A DNA stretch of 64,000 bases, taken from positions 372,001 through 436,000 of the forward strand of contig NW_019774947.1 of assembly GCF_001039355.2 (NCBI RefSeq). The letters run 5' to 3'. This document shows positions 14,601 to 28,900 of this stretch, piece by piece; within the stretch, counting starts at the first letter, position 1, and every line of letters begins with the position of its first letter. Position numbers and translations under genes: made by a program. A model generated the notes under the pieces. It was not told the origin of the DNA, searched no databases, and saw only the letters and a program-made list of their open reading frames with translations. The DNA comes from Lingula anatina. Taxonomy: Eukaryota > Brachiopoda > Lingulata > Lingulida > Lingulidae.

Positions 14601-17246
14601 TTGGCAACTGAATCCTCCCAGCCAGAATACATAGTATGTGATGCCTTGAATCGTAATAGCTGATATTATTATTATTATCCCCTGTTTCTCCCTTTGATTT
14701 ATAGTGGACCAGCCAATATTTCATAACAGAGCACAGGCTGCGCTGAGAAGCCAGTCAATATCCCGATGCTTTATTATTATCATTAAGGGAGTTGGTTCAA
14801 GGAAATTCACGTCTGTGTGCATCTCGTCTGTTCAGGACCTTTCGAGAGCCCTGCAGGTCTTGGCTGAGGACTACAGTGTTTATAGGAAGGCTGGAGATCC
14901 TAGAGAAGGTCTCTTAGTGGCTTTGCGCTGTATTATTTCTTTGATGCCTGAACCAGTGTTACTACATTTTGCTCTGTGTTCTGGAGAGATTGCAGTTGTG
15001 AGTTTGTTTGTGCTGGAGAAAAACTGCTGAGATGATAATAACTATTCATCACTGCTGAAAATATTTTTCTTCCTGTGAAAAAAGTTGATATTGATTCTGC
15101 GGCTTCATGGGATTATTTCCACATCGACTTCAGTGAAGGGGTACAGACAAATACAGACAGGAGAACCAGTCTTATTTACATTTCTCATTGTTTATTGGCA
15201 TCTGTCAATGTTACCATTTCAAGGCCAAGGGTACTATTGGATTGCTACTGTCTGTCACACAATTTTCTGCTTTGCTACTATTACTGTTGAAGTTATGCTC
15301 TAATTTGATTGGACTCCATTTTATTTAATTTTTTCATTCACCTAAAGAAGTGGTCAGGATTAAGCTCTCTTATGTACTTTTACAGCCCATCTTTCGTGTG
15401 TGTTAAACCTTTCTAGTCCTCAGCCAAGATTTGACCACAAAAGCATTATAAATTACTTATCCTAGACTCTTCGTGGTAATTCAGAATACTTTCTGAAGAT
15501 TTCCAAGAAGATTACAACCTCCTTTTCATAGACCAATAGATAAAAGCTGCAATTCAGTTGCAAAAGCCTCTACGAAATTGATCATCATGGGATTAGACAG
15601 TTTCATCAAAGACTTGTAATGGCAGTGTCTGGCTGCGCCAAAGTCATTGGCAACCTTTTTCACACACTGGCAACCTTTCCAGTCAATACTGAAGTGATTA
15701 GTATGTTTAAGTTTTCTTGGCTAATGTTTCAAGAAATGTGTTAGCGGATGCTCAAGGCCCATTGTCTTTCATATTTATGACATTGGCAGGTATATTACGA
15801 GAACATTACAGCAGAGAGAACAGTTTCCCAGCTAAGAGATGTTTTAAAAATTGTTTGAAGACGAAGATGTTGAGTCACGTCACCAGTGTGTCAGAACTTG
15901 ACACAAGGTCAAAGATGATATAAGATTATAGAAGATGCTGTGCCAATGAAGAAAGATTTCTGTTGTATACAGGTATACATCCAGCTGATAACTAGAAGTA
16001 GATCAGTGTGCTCAAATTGCAAGGATATCCTTTTTGAAGATACGGATGATAGCATATAACAAGACAAGGCTGTAGAGCAAAGGATTTAAAGGACATATGC
16101 TTGGAGTAATAACACAGAGGGCGTCAAGTAGGCAGATCAGTTAAATGAGACACATTTCTTAAGATTTTAGAGTCGTGACGAGACATTAGGAAACCAGCAG
16201 CATGTTTGTCGTTGTGGTGGTGCTGACATTTCTGGCAACTGTTCTCTATGCCCTTCTTCATCGTATCAACTTCTTTGGCTTTCAACTTTGTGGAAAGACC
16301 TCTGCGGCTTTGGACATGGCACCCGCTCTTCCTTGTGGAAAAAATGCTGCAACTTTGGACATGGGGCCCTCATTTCCATGTTCAACATTACAGCCACCCA
16401 CTCCTGTACTCCTTGAAGAACCCCCAACTGACTTCTCTTTGCCAGCAATAGTTTTACCGCGAGATTTCACAACCTTGGATGTCATCCATGATGGAGAGGA
16501 GGCAGATGTGGAATCATCTGAGCTGTCAGAAAGTGAAGACGACCTGCTGTTTAATGTAAATACAAGCATGGCGGTTTGGGTTGCACTGCGTTAGGTGTGA
16601 GCGTGTTGGGTGTGACAGTGTGTTGGGTGTGACAGTGTGTTGGGTGTGACAGTGTAAGGTATGACAGCCTAATAGGTGCGTCAGGTTTAGCAAGGGCACT
16701 GACTGAGTAAAATGTTTATTTAACATGTATAAAATCTCTTCCGGTCACTAAAACGTATAGCTTAAAAAGATTTTAGCATTTAGTACAAGGTTATGTTATT
16801 AGTTCAGTATGTTAGGTTCAAATGTCAATCACCTTTTTCCAAGGGCTTGATAATTTTATAAATAAATTACATGCTTTCTCAGATCTGGCCAGCTTTAATT
16901 TTAGTAATGCTGTGTTGTTTTGAATGGTAAACAAGAGTGTACTGAGGTTATTGAGCCCTCCTTTCACTATGCCTTGATGTATCCTAATGTACATAGGAGG
17001 CTGAGAATGTTCAGCTTATTGGCACTAAATCATCTTATATGTATCTGCAGCAAGTATTTTCCAGGAATGTCTAGTGTTATCCACATTCTCTGAACACATT
17101 TATAATATTCACTGATAGCCCTTATATCTCCAGTGCCTAGTAGTCTGCAGAAGTGTACTTAGTGGACCGTGGCATGAACTTGGTCTTGGTGCAACTGTTG
17201 AGGAGTTCTGTGTGCACATTCAGGAAAGATTTCCCCACCTTCTTCT

Positions 17247-17302
<56 letters not shown>

Positions 17303-20300
17303 NNNNGGTTGTGGCCAGACAGGTTATATATATATATACCTCATTGTTAAAACCAATGCAGGTCTGTCATGGAGTCTAAAGGCAATCCTCATGCAATGTT
17401 TATGTGGCTATGTGAGTCACAGAGTACTGATGCCTATCTCTTGATCTGAGACAAAGAAGAGAATCCCTCGCCTACACACAATGTCCCCTCAGTGTATGAT
17501 CCCAGCATTAAAATACCTGCTGTAATGTTAAAGTGACCGTGTCATGTCTGCGGACCATTGGTCATCTTATGGTATAGGTCAGTGAGTCTGGGTGCTGGAG
17601 GTGTAATAGTGTCCATTTTCCATCCATTAACTGTGTAATCTCATTAAGAGGTCAGCTGAAGGTGGACCTCCCCGGTTAGTCATCAAAATACAGGTGTTAA
17701 GGAAGACAGTCAGACTTAATGGGATGAGACTGACTACACACCTTTATTTTCTGTATCACAAGACCAGGGCCCATAGTACACACAGACTGGGGTAGTGGAG
17801 ACAGCCAGAGTTAATGTGATTATATATAGAGATAGATTTACCTGTGTCTACCTGGCCTGTCCAGTTTAGGGCAGCCTTAAGTCTTGTGACAAGGTGTGAA
17901 GTCACAGCTGGGGTGAATGTGTTGGTGTTTATAACAAGTTACCTGTCAACTGGATATACAAAGAGTGGAGTCAGTTTTAAAACTTAACACTCTGGATGGT
18001 CAGTGGACTTAGTAATATTTGGATGGTCAGTGTGATATAGTGACTGGACACAGGTTGACCAGTGGTGGGAGAAGAACTAGGACAGGAATTGTTTACAATA
18101 TGGTGGTTGGTTTTTCAGGACGATGCACTGTAAAACAGGTGGGTGTAGGGAGACAGTGGGTCAGTTCTACACAGGTGTTTTCTTGGACATTTATAATTAT
18201 GATACCCACATGATGGCTTTACTGGACAGTGGGTCAGTTGAGATACTGTCCTAACTCTCAGAGAAGTGAGGTGTATGTCAGGTGATATGGGGCAGGGGAT
18301 GGGGTGGTGTAAACAGTGTCTCCCCTCCAGAGAGGTGGCTTACACTGGGGAAGTCTTCACCAGTCTCTGTGTTAAATTGATTGTTTCATTACAATGCCTG
18401 TTCTGACCAGATTTAATAGAGATTTCTCAATAGAGGTTCCCCAGTCTTTCAAGACTTTGTTCTAGGTCTTGCCCAGTCAGTATCAAGTTATTGTCCATTC
18501 TGTAGAGATTTTATTAAGATTCTCCAGACTTAATTAGAAAATTTGACCACTTGATTTCAAGTAATTGTCCATTCTGTAGGGATTTGATTAACATTCTTCA
18601 TTAGCCAATAAGTTTTTTTGGTCTAATTTCCAATAACCCCATCTGTCATATGATTTAATGTCACTTTATATTGTACATTATGATTTATTTCTTTGCATGA
18701 TAGATCCATATTTCCCTAACCATTCGTATGTGCAGTGTTTTGATGACAAATAAGAGCATAGAGCATTTATATGGTTATTGGATGACTTTTACCTTGAATA
18801 GAAGTAACAAAGTGAAATGAATGAAATATAAGATGAATTCTACACTGATAAATACTCTGGTTTTGAATTGTGTGAGGACTGCTATGATGTACAGGTTGTT
18901 TGGTCAAACCTCCGTGACTCACTGAAAAACCTTAGCTAAGACAAGCCCATATGGCATATTTAGATCCTTTGTTATATATCTCTCTATAATTACATTTGAT
19001 ACGGAAAAATATTAATTTTGCTCTCAAATGCAATAAAATACTAATACCATTATAACAAAAATGTCTGATTATATTATAGCCTGCGCATCATTTGATGATT
19101 AAGTCAGCAACAACAATCTAATAAAATGAAGGCTTGATTTCCCCTGCTTGACTGGCTTACATACAGTACCTAATAGCCCAGTGATACTGCTGATACTGTA
19201 GGTTGTTTATTGAGTTTAGATAATGACATTAATCAAGAGATGACCAGTTTTGAGGGACAGTATACCCACAGCTATTACATTACTATCCTCACTGTTAAGT
19301 GGAAGCTGTTGGTACAATATGTGGGATGACCAGCTCCTAATGAGATTGTTTTGCCCAAGAGACTGCTTGATAGGATCTACATTTTACTGGGAAGCCAATG
19401 GATTCTTGATTGCATTACAAATCACGGCTATTTTTGGGTTGTTTTTGATAGCAGAGCACTGGTTGCTTATTTCAAATTGAAGAAATATGATCGACGGGAA
19501 ATCTAGGCTCATGTGGGCTTGTTGAATTTTCCCTTAATGACCAAGATTATGTGCTTTGGCTTTGAAAAATATGAAAGTGTTTGCCAGTCTATTTTTATTT
19601 TGATTTAAATTTTCATTTTGGTTCAAATTTCTAGGCTGTTCAAATGAAATGAAACTTATTTTAGAATAAACCTAATTTTCTTACCATTTACATTTTTCTC
19701 TCAAAATTGAGAAGCACTGCTCTATTATTGAACCCATGTCATTGTTATAACACTGTGAATTAATTACACCATTGTTTTGATACCACTGTAACCAAATTGT
19801 GTTCACTTTATCATACATAAGATCATGGATGGGAAGAATTGATTGAGCATACCATTAGTGTGGTGACTGAATACATTGTTGAACATTACAGCAGTGATAA
19901 TTATGATGTTGTATTGATCATGTGATTGAACAATGGATTGTGGTATTATTTGCATTTTGAAGTAATGAAGAAAATTAATTACCAACTTTTCATGATGTGT
20001 AATTAGGTGGCAGCAGAAGCAAAGATTATTAACAGTGCTTAGGACAATTGTGATTGAAATAGAATACACAAATGATAATATTTGGTACATAGACCCCTTT
20101 TAACATTGAAAGGTATACTTCTCTGCATTTTCCTCTTTGGCTATTACTGTCTTTTACACAGGAAAGACACCTTAAGGCACCCACCCCTTGAAACAGCCAA
20201 TTAGTTAATTTAGCCAGACAGCTAGAATCAAAGTTGTGAAGAAGTTTTGAAAAGGTGTAATTCCCCTGTGGTGTAATTGCATATAAGAACTTGTCAGGGT

Positions 20301-21601
20301 GGACGCGTCCAGTGAAGTATGGTGCTAACTGTGAAATGAGCTGTCTTCTACCTGCCTGCTTCATTGAAAATCTGGATAAGAGCTATTATAGGATTTTTCA
20401 ATGTTTTCTTTGTTATGTTTCAGGGGTTTTCTCTGGTGAACTCGTGTTAAGAACTAAATGCTTAGGAATATTATAGCCCTGCAGTATTTTTTTGCAATTT
20501 CTGTTTGATGTGCCTGTCTTTATCCCTGTACACCCACTTACCAACCCATATTTCATTAAGAAAACCCTGTGCAGAAGAATTGTATTTCTACCAGCACTTC
20601 TATCTGTCCTGCTACTTGTTATAGTATAAAAGCCAGTGTTACACAACCCATAATGTCTCCAGGGACCAGAACTTCCCATAATCCAAGAATCCATTATAAA
20701 GCTATTCCTCAAAGGATTATCCAATAATCCCTGTAGTGTGCTGAGGAATTACAGTCCCATCAATGTCTTTTTGCTATTCAGTTTGATGTACCAATCAATA
20801 TCTTTCCTCAATTCAGTACATAAGAACTGACGCTCCGCTCATAGGCGTTTTGTAGAGGAATGAACATAATTGCCTGTGGCTTTGATTCCGTTTGCTTTTC
20901 TGTTTGCTTTGCCGTTTCCGCTGTTAATGATTTTGATTGATGGTCCGCGGCCAGCGATGTAGAAAAAGTTAGGGGCGTTGCTAAAAATACAGCACAGTTA
21001 ATATTGTCATAGGGTCTGTTTTTATTGATAAAAGAGAATGTAGATATCATAGTATAAGCAGGGTGCATGTCAGTGGGCATTTCATAGATGTATAGGCTTA
21101 TGAGGCATGAGACTGTGCCCTTCAAATGTATACATTGGTTATCTTGAGTTTTAAAGATTTGCTTTTTCTCTCTTTACTTTGAGTAATCTGATTTGATTTG
21201 AATTAATCATCTGTGGCGGAGTGATATGAGTTGATAATTGTGACATGAGCATGGATTACATATACAGAACTCTGTTGTATATCATCTGTAACATCAAACT
21301 TAATATGTTTGACCTTAAAGCGGTGATCAAACAGCTTCTGTTGACCCTTGGTGGTCATTGATTAACAAGGTTAAGAATGGCAAGGGTCAACCAGTTCTCA
21401 TCAATACTAAGTATTGTTATCAAAAATTGCCTCTTAATCAGAAACTAAAACACCATAGTTAGGTAATCCTAATCAAAGTTAAATATATGCTTTCGTTTCC
21501 ACAGTTGATATATGCCGGGGATTTTTTTTTAATTAAAAATATTTAAAACATTTTGCGCATATCTTTTTTTAGAAACTTAATTTTTTCCCTTATCTGGTGT
21601 G

Positions 21602-21655
<54 letters not shown>

Positions 21656-22228
21656 ATAAAGACCAGCAATATGTCAGCTACAAGAACTGAAGCCTGCTTT
21701 GATAGTAGTGAATTGTGTGCTATTGAACCTTGTGGTATGAGGAATCACAGACTAAATGTACATATGAGACTTTGTGATCATTGACATAAAACTAAAGTTG
21801 CAAAATATTGAATATGCAAGGAAACAAGTAATGTAAAGAAATCTCAAGAAAATGTATGTTTATATGAACAAGAAATTGAAATCCATGGAATGTAAATGAT
21901 GTAAGAAACAAGACATTCAACATGTACATTTTGTTACATTTTGTTACATTTTGTTACATTTTCAGCTTCCTCAGGAACTACAAGGTGTACAAAATGTTCT
22001 GCAACGAAGCGAGCAGTATATGCGCAGCGAACAGTACTTCAAACGCAGCTCGCGTGCCAGTGACACATCCAGCGCGTACTCGGGTTCGGACATGATGCAG
22101 TCATCCATAGATGACCAGGACATCGACCTGAGTGGACTGGTAGAGAGCATAGTAGACTCTGATGATGAGGAGGGCTACGCAGAATCTACTGAGGTATTGT
22201 CTGATTGGATTACTTTTTAACTTATTGT

Positions 22229-22290
<62 letters not shown>

Positions 22291-25200
22291 GTAAATGTGT
22301 TAGCTATGACACAACACAATGGCTTGATTGTGGTTGTCCAATTCTTCAAATTTTGTTTCTATTTGATTGTGACTTGATGTTCAGTGAAATTCATATTTAT
22401 TTTATTTCATTTTTACTGCTGATATTTTGTTTTAGATTTGGATTTTTATTAAAATCTGCTTTAATGGTTAAATTAATTTACAACAAATTAAGATGTAAAT
22501 CTTGTTGATTATGCAATGAATATATAATTCATCCTTTTTGGTGATAATGAAAAGCAGAATCAAATGGATCTCTTCATCAATATGTTCTTTAAATCAGTTG
22601 CACATCAAATGATTACTTTATGGTTGATTGAGATTTTGAACATTTGACGGACAGCTACTTATCTGACTTTTAAAGACAGTGGAAATTAGAGAAGACTTGT
22701 TGGGAAAAATTAAACAAATCTTTCGGTACATCCTTGTTTTCGTAAAAAAAGTTACGAACATGCAGTAGACATAATGTGATGATACAGTACCCCCTAGGGA
22801 CCAAATTGATCCAATCCCTAGGGGGCAGCAGCTTACCCATGGGGACGTACACTAGAGAAAGCACAAACACGTGCAGTCTACATAAATCAATAATCCTAAA
22901 TATCTTCGTAGTCATAAGTGTTTTCCTGGTCAGACAAATGTCGTAGGAAATTGGAGGAAATGTGAAGATAGAAAAAGTGCATATTTAAGAATTGATAGAA
23001 ACATGAGATGAATGGTCTGATTAAGTTTGCTGTAAACAGGATGGATTTTTTTTCTGTTTTATTAAGATCCTCTTTGATTGAGGAAGATTAAAGGGAAGTA
23101 GAAAATATTATTTCAGTTTGCTGTCATAGAAAATTCATAAATCTAATCATTTACTTTGATATAATGTGTAGGTGTTGTTGCTGAAGAGGAAAAAGTACAT
23201 GGATCAAACAGCATTAGTAAGATATGTGTTAATATGCAAAAAAAAGCATTACTTGCTTGATTAACTTTTGCAGTTCAAAAAGAGTTGGAAAATTTAGATT
23301 TAGGTTTGGGGCTTATATAAATTTTGACTTCTCAATCACTAAAATCCTGACTAATCATGAAAAGTGCTCAATAGCCTCAAGTATTTATTGCTAGAATCAT
23401 TGGAGGTAATTTGTTGAAAAAAATGTAAGAAAAAATGTAATCAAAGTGAGGAATTGTTTAAATTTTCTGTCTGTATTATTCACTCACAAGGACACCCAAT
23501 ACATCTGCATCAATGGGGCACAGTAAGTTGTTTTCTTTTAGGAAAATAAGAGATCTCAAATGCCTTGACAAGGGACTTACTTTATGTATTGGATGCCCGG
23601 GCAATTTAGGATAGTATAACAAGTTTATTTGGACCAAATCAAAAACACATTGGGACTGGGTAATGTAGTGGAGAGATAGCAGACACATGGGGTCTTCTGA
23701 GAGAATTGAGTAAACTTTTTGTTGGACATATTAGATGGTTTGATAGGCTGTAATCCCCTGTTGGGATGTCATATTTTTTACACAGACTTAACAACATACA
23801 TAGAATGAACATTAACTTTTAATGGTGTGCTAGAGAATAAGAGATGTTTATGTTGGTTTGGATGGAAGGTTGTCACGTAGACATTACTGGGGTGTTTTGC
23901 GTCCACTTTATTGACTAAAAGTATTGAAAATTTGCTCTTGTTTTTTCAATTTATTACTTGATTTTCATGGCAAAGAACCAGTGATAAGTCCCTGATATAA
24001 TAACTAAAAAAAAAAGAATTACGACTGTAGATGGACCTGAGAAGAGATTGAGTCACAGGGGATTAGACTTTCATTTTGTAAGACCTGTTTACAGTTCAAC
24101 AAGGCACATTACCATATATTGCACAGTGTTTCCCCTGGCTTTCAAGCTCTGCGAGGTGGTAGGCAATCAGCGATCCCAGCAATACTAGGGGGGTCCGGGG
24201 GCATGCCCCCCCGGAAAATTTTTTTAATCGAGGTGCAATTTGGTGCATTTTAGGGTATTTAGAACTGATTTTTTTTACATTTTATGTGGCACTGAATTGT
24301 CTTGTTTCAGATGTTTTGAGGAGTAAATTCAGTAATGACATAACAAAGGTTTGGACAAAATTTATTTTCCAGTATGCATTCACTCAGTTTAGTCCTTTTC
24401 AGTTTATAGAACATACTCTTTCAAGAAAAAAAAAAGTTAGTACTTTCAAAAAAAAAGTTAATACTTACAAGAAACAAGAAAAAGGGCTTACTACATTGAA
24501 TTATTTTCAAATTGACCAAAAAGTTGATAAAATATGTTGTTCTTACCGTTTTCACATTTCTGAAAGTAACTGGTCAATTGACATTGCGTGTGGGAGCGCT
24601 TCATCCTAATATAAAACTGCTTCAAAAAGTTCTCTCCCTTAATTGTCGTTCAGCGCAAAGCGACTCCCGCTACTAGTTATAGGCCTACGTAGTTTGAGAT
24701 GTAATTTATAATCAACAACTTCAAACACCGTTAAATGAATTCTTCGGAATTAAAGAGATGAAAATCACACTTATCATCAATTTTAGTTCTTCGTTTATTC
24801 ATTTATATGGTTCTATTCGGTCATGGGAATTCATATTCAATGCATAGGTTTCCACGCGAAATACTGACGTGACCCAGTTTTACAACGCTACTGCTTTCAC
24901 AAAACTTACCCGTAAATCAATAGAAAATCTTCTCCAAGTTTATAAAAACAACGAAGGCCACTTTATTTGCTCCTTTTTTATCAGTGAATATTCGTAAACT
25001 ATAAAAACAAACAACAGGCAGTCTGAATTTCGGAACATGAAGTGACAGAAAGTGTATTCTTGACACGTGATTAAATGGTGTCAAGAACAGTTGCCTCGTT
25101 TCGCTGGGTCTCTCATACTTCACAGAACTGCGAAAACGAGGCACTTACAGGGAGATATTAACTGCTTGTTATTTTTAGGCATACGCGCATGCGTACTTCC

Positions 25201-25919
25201 GTTACTGCTAAATCAAGTGCTCAGAAGCATGGGATTACGTATGTAAACAGAAAATGCCATATTTGCTTAGAAATAAATATAATTTTCAGTTAGCATGAGT
25301 GAAAATATACTTTGTCGTTCCATTCAGCCCAACGAGGCGGTGCTTTTGACAAATTTCAGCGAGGCGCTTGCAAATTTCAGCGAGGCGGGCGCCTCGCTCA
25401 TTTAAGTGCAGGGGAAACACTGTTGCATGTTAGTGAGTGTCTTCAAAACCAGTTTATCTGCTAGATAGCTGAATCTGGAGATATTAACATGTACAAACAA
25501 CAGCAAAGAAGACAGCCAGGGATGACTAGGATGAGAAATGTGACATCTTTGTTGTTAGTTCAGAAGATAGGGATTAATTCTCATGGATATCACATACTAA
25601 CAGAGAATTATGCGCACTGATACACAAGCATTCTGGTGTTTGAGTGTCAAAACATTTTTTTCACAGCAGTTTTTTTCAGTTAATCTCATCCAATAACTTC
25701 ACCAAGATCATTGCTGTATGATAGGGTTAGACCAACTGTATCAAGGGCAGTATTCATTGGACTTGAAATGTTAAGTTCGTACCTGTACTGTCTAAACACA
25801 ACCTGTGCCTGTTGGTTGGACTCCACTGAATCCTCTGCATGAATTGTCCATCCAGATATTCTACTAGTGTGCTACATGGCAACAAGAACCCTTGAATGAA
25901 GCACCCCTAGACAGAGGGC

Positions 25920-25964
<45 letters not shown>

Positions 25965-28900
25965 ACACATACAGTGATGTATGATACTTCAGATACATAA
26001 GGCCTCATAGGAACATGGAACATACCTAATGATTTACTGACTGCTAGTTGAAGTACTGTAGTCTGTTGTCTAAGCTCAGACTGTACCAGTTAAAGAGGTC
26101 CAGGGCCTGTGGTCTACTTCATTGTGTGTGAACATGGCTATATATTACCTGGAGGCTGGAGATATGACACACCTGGAAATACAAAGACCTGGATATAATA
26201 AACCATCACTGTGAGATATGGAGGGCTGAGTTAAGGTGGACTGGCTTTTAGCAGATAAGGTGACAGTCAGTGACATCTGTCAGCCATCATCTTTCTGTTG
26301 TTCTCTGGTGCTATTAGCCCATTGTTGACATCACATGTTGGATGTTCTCTTTTACAATACCCAGAGAATTGTACCATAAGTGATAGCCATTAGTGATGGT
26401 CACTTTTATCTGACCAATCTGTAGCTTTGGCCAAGCAGTTAAGAGGCACCTGCAGTACCAGTGGGTGGGTTAACAGGCCTAATGAATTGTAGATTGACCA
26501 GAGAATAACATGGTCAGGAAAATAAACCTCTCAAATGTCATAGTGGGAAAAGTTAATCTGTTTGTTTTGATGGGAATTGAATATGATAGACTTCACAAGC
26601 CTGGTCAATATAGTGAGCAAAACAACAACAAAATTAATCATCAGGTAGTCTATTTGTCGGCAGGTAGAGGCAGGAAAACAGATAATCAATCAAGGAAATT
26701 GGACAGAAAAATGAGGGTATTTCTCTATGGGGTCCCTGGTGATCAGATTTGATTGGACAACCATGTAAGTGGATGCAGATGTCCAGCGCGTCCATTTTTT
26801 TATGTTGAGATAAACTGTGACTGCCAGGTCAGAGCTTATTTGTTGACTTGTGACTCCAGCGTCATACATACATCATCACACAAAGGATCCTCTCAGATTT
26901 AAAGGAACTTCATGAATTTTGCCATTATGGCCAAAGCAGCACTACCTGGAATGTAATTCTTTAAAAATTGAAGTTCGGCTGGTTAAATTTGATTATAGCA
27001 TATGGATTTTTTGCTATCATAAGAAGTAGATGCACATGTCCCAGGATTTGTTGTTATATTTGAACTGACAGTCAAGTGATCAGTTTGTTTGAAGGGATCT
27101 TTTGATGAATATAGCAAGGTGAATGGATCAGTGAGATTTTAACACCTATCTGCAAAAGCTAGGTCTTAGGAATATCAAGAAATATTCACTGTGGACCAAT
27201 AAGTTGAACAGCTTGTGGTAACCCTTCCTTTTTAGAACACAGGAGAATTTTTAGGCTGGATATAGTGGCTTTTTGTATCAGAAGAGAATTACATTCTGAG
27301 AAACTTATGCTACCATGTGATACATTACTTGGAAAAGGAGTTTTATAATGAAATCAAATTTTACTGTGGGCAAAAACTGATCCCATCATTTGACTAATGA
27401 ATCATATAGTTGAGCTGATAATATTCGTGAAGAGAGCTGTGATCATATTCATTTGTCCAAGAAAAGCATTTTCTATAGATTCTTGTCGTTGAAATTCAGT
27501 GCTCATGTCATAGCAATTTAATGGATTTCATGTTATTTTATTTAATACATTTTGATCACTGGTACTGAATTGGATTATACCTGTGAAGGGGAAGCAATAA
27601 GAATATGAAATTTAGGAGAATGCCAGGGAACAGATATTTAAGAATGGTCCCAGTTTTACTGTGAACCTAACATCAATAATGTGGACATGTTATTAAATAT
27701 AGATTTTATTCTCAAAGGATTTCGGTTATTTCTCAGATAAAAAGTGGTTTTCAGAAGATAATTCATGCTATATTTTGTACCAGAATTCAAGATTTGTTTG
27801 ATGTCAATTAATTATTGATTTTCATTGATCCTTTACTTCAGAATTTTTTCAAAACATACAGGAGGTCATGTACAGAAGAGCAGGAAAAAACTAGAAATTT
27901 TAAAAGGAATTCAAAGGAAATTCTATAGAGAGAAAAAACTGAACTTCCTCTTGTGTATCTCGATATGATTGTAATTTGATGGAACATATACAATTTTGAA
28001 CAAGGAGTAGTTTTCAGGAGAGAACACAGGATACCAAGGCACCCTGATAATATTCTTTTAGAAGACTGGAACATATATTTAGAACTCTCTCTTTCTATTT
28101 TCCATAGAAGAAAACAAGGAGCTACATGTACCAACGTTTTCTTGGATGTCATTTTTCTTAGAAACAAACCAAGATGAGCAAGAACAATTGTTTAATTTCC
28201 TTTGTCCGCTTCATTTTCCAGTCTATGCCAATACGAGATGCCGTCAGGGAATGCTTGGAGAAAGACCCATCTGAGAGAAATGATGATGACATTGAGATAT
28301 TACTGGAATTTATGCAGCATTTTCCTGTGAGTATGATCATATGTCATATGGAACAATTGATTATCAATATAATACAATCACAGTAAATGCTTAATTTAGT
28401 ACTCAAAACTGTGGAATACATAATTGTTGGATTGCTAATTGAAAGTTGGCGGAAAAAACAATTTGACTGGTTAAATATAAAGAAGTTTGCTTTCAAGTAC
28501 TAATAAGATATCAATGTAAGCTGGGGAGACCACTTTCCACTCCACTTCTAGATTCAGTCTGTAAAACTTGAGAGTAATAATTATGTTTGGTTGACATTGT
28601 CTTATATCTTCATATGTTTTTCTGCGTTATCATGTACTTATGCCTCAAAAACAATTCCTATGTCTTTGTGCAATTTGAATATGATCTGTAATAAATATTA
28701 GTTTTTGGGGTGTTTTTTCAATGCTTGATTAGTACATTTGTATATGATGTGAGGAAAAACCATTTCCGTTTGAGATAAGGGCCAGAAGCCCACACGCCAA
28801 GCCTTCCCTGTAGAGAAGCTGATGTTACCAAACATATAAAGTCAGTTTCCCATTATTACCTCAGCACCTTAATGGTGCAAGAAGAAGTGGTGCTTGCCCC

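Larger units (their letters stand above)
16679..21965 (+). other. RAPGEF intron with microsatellites only
   Basis: Holds the (CT)n/NNNN gap at 17252-17306 and the (AT)n tract at 21604-21653. No coding exon recognised. Confidence 0.6.

Noticed and set aside
14704-15030. 108-codon open frame preceded by an acceptor-like ttatag
   Set aside because: No family similarity, no donor in frame at its end; could at most be leader sequence of the alternative first exon.
22785-22835. Small inverted repeat CCCCCTAGGGA..TCCCTAGGGGG and a similar CCCCTAGGGACTAAAT at about 42050
   Set aside because: Short and palindromic by nature; no flanking duplication or wider homology to show an element.
24286-24609. 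107-codon open frame inside the hAT-like element, considered as transposase
   Set aside because: No BED finger, DDE or dimerisation motif of hAT transposases; the element is too short to be autonomous.
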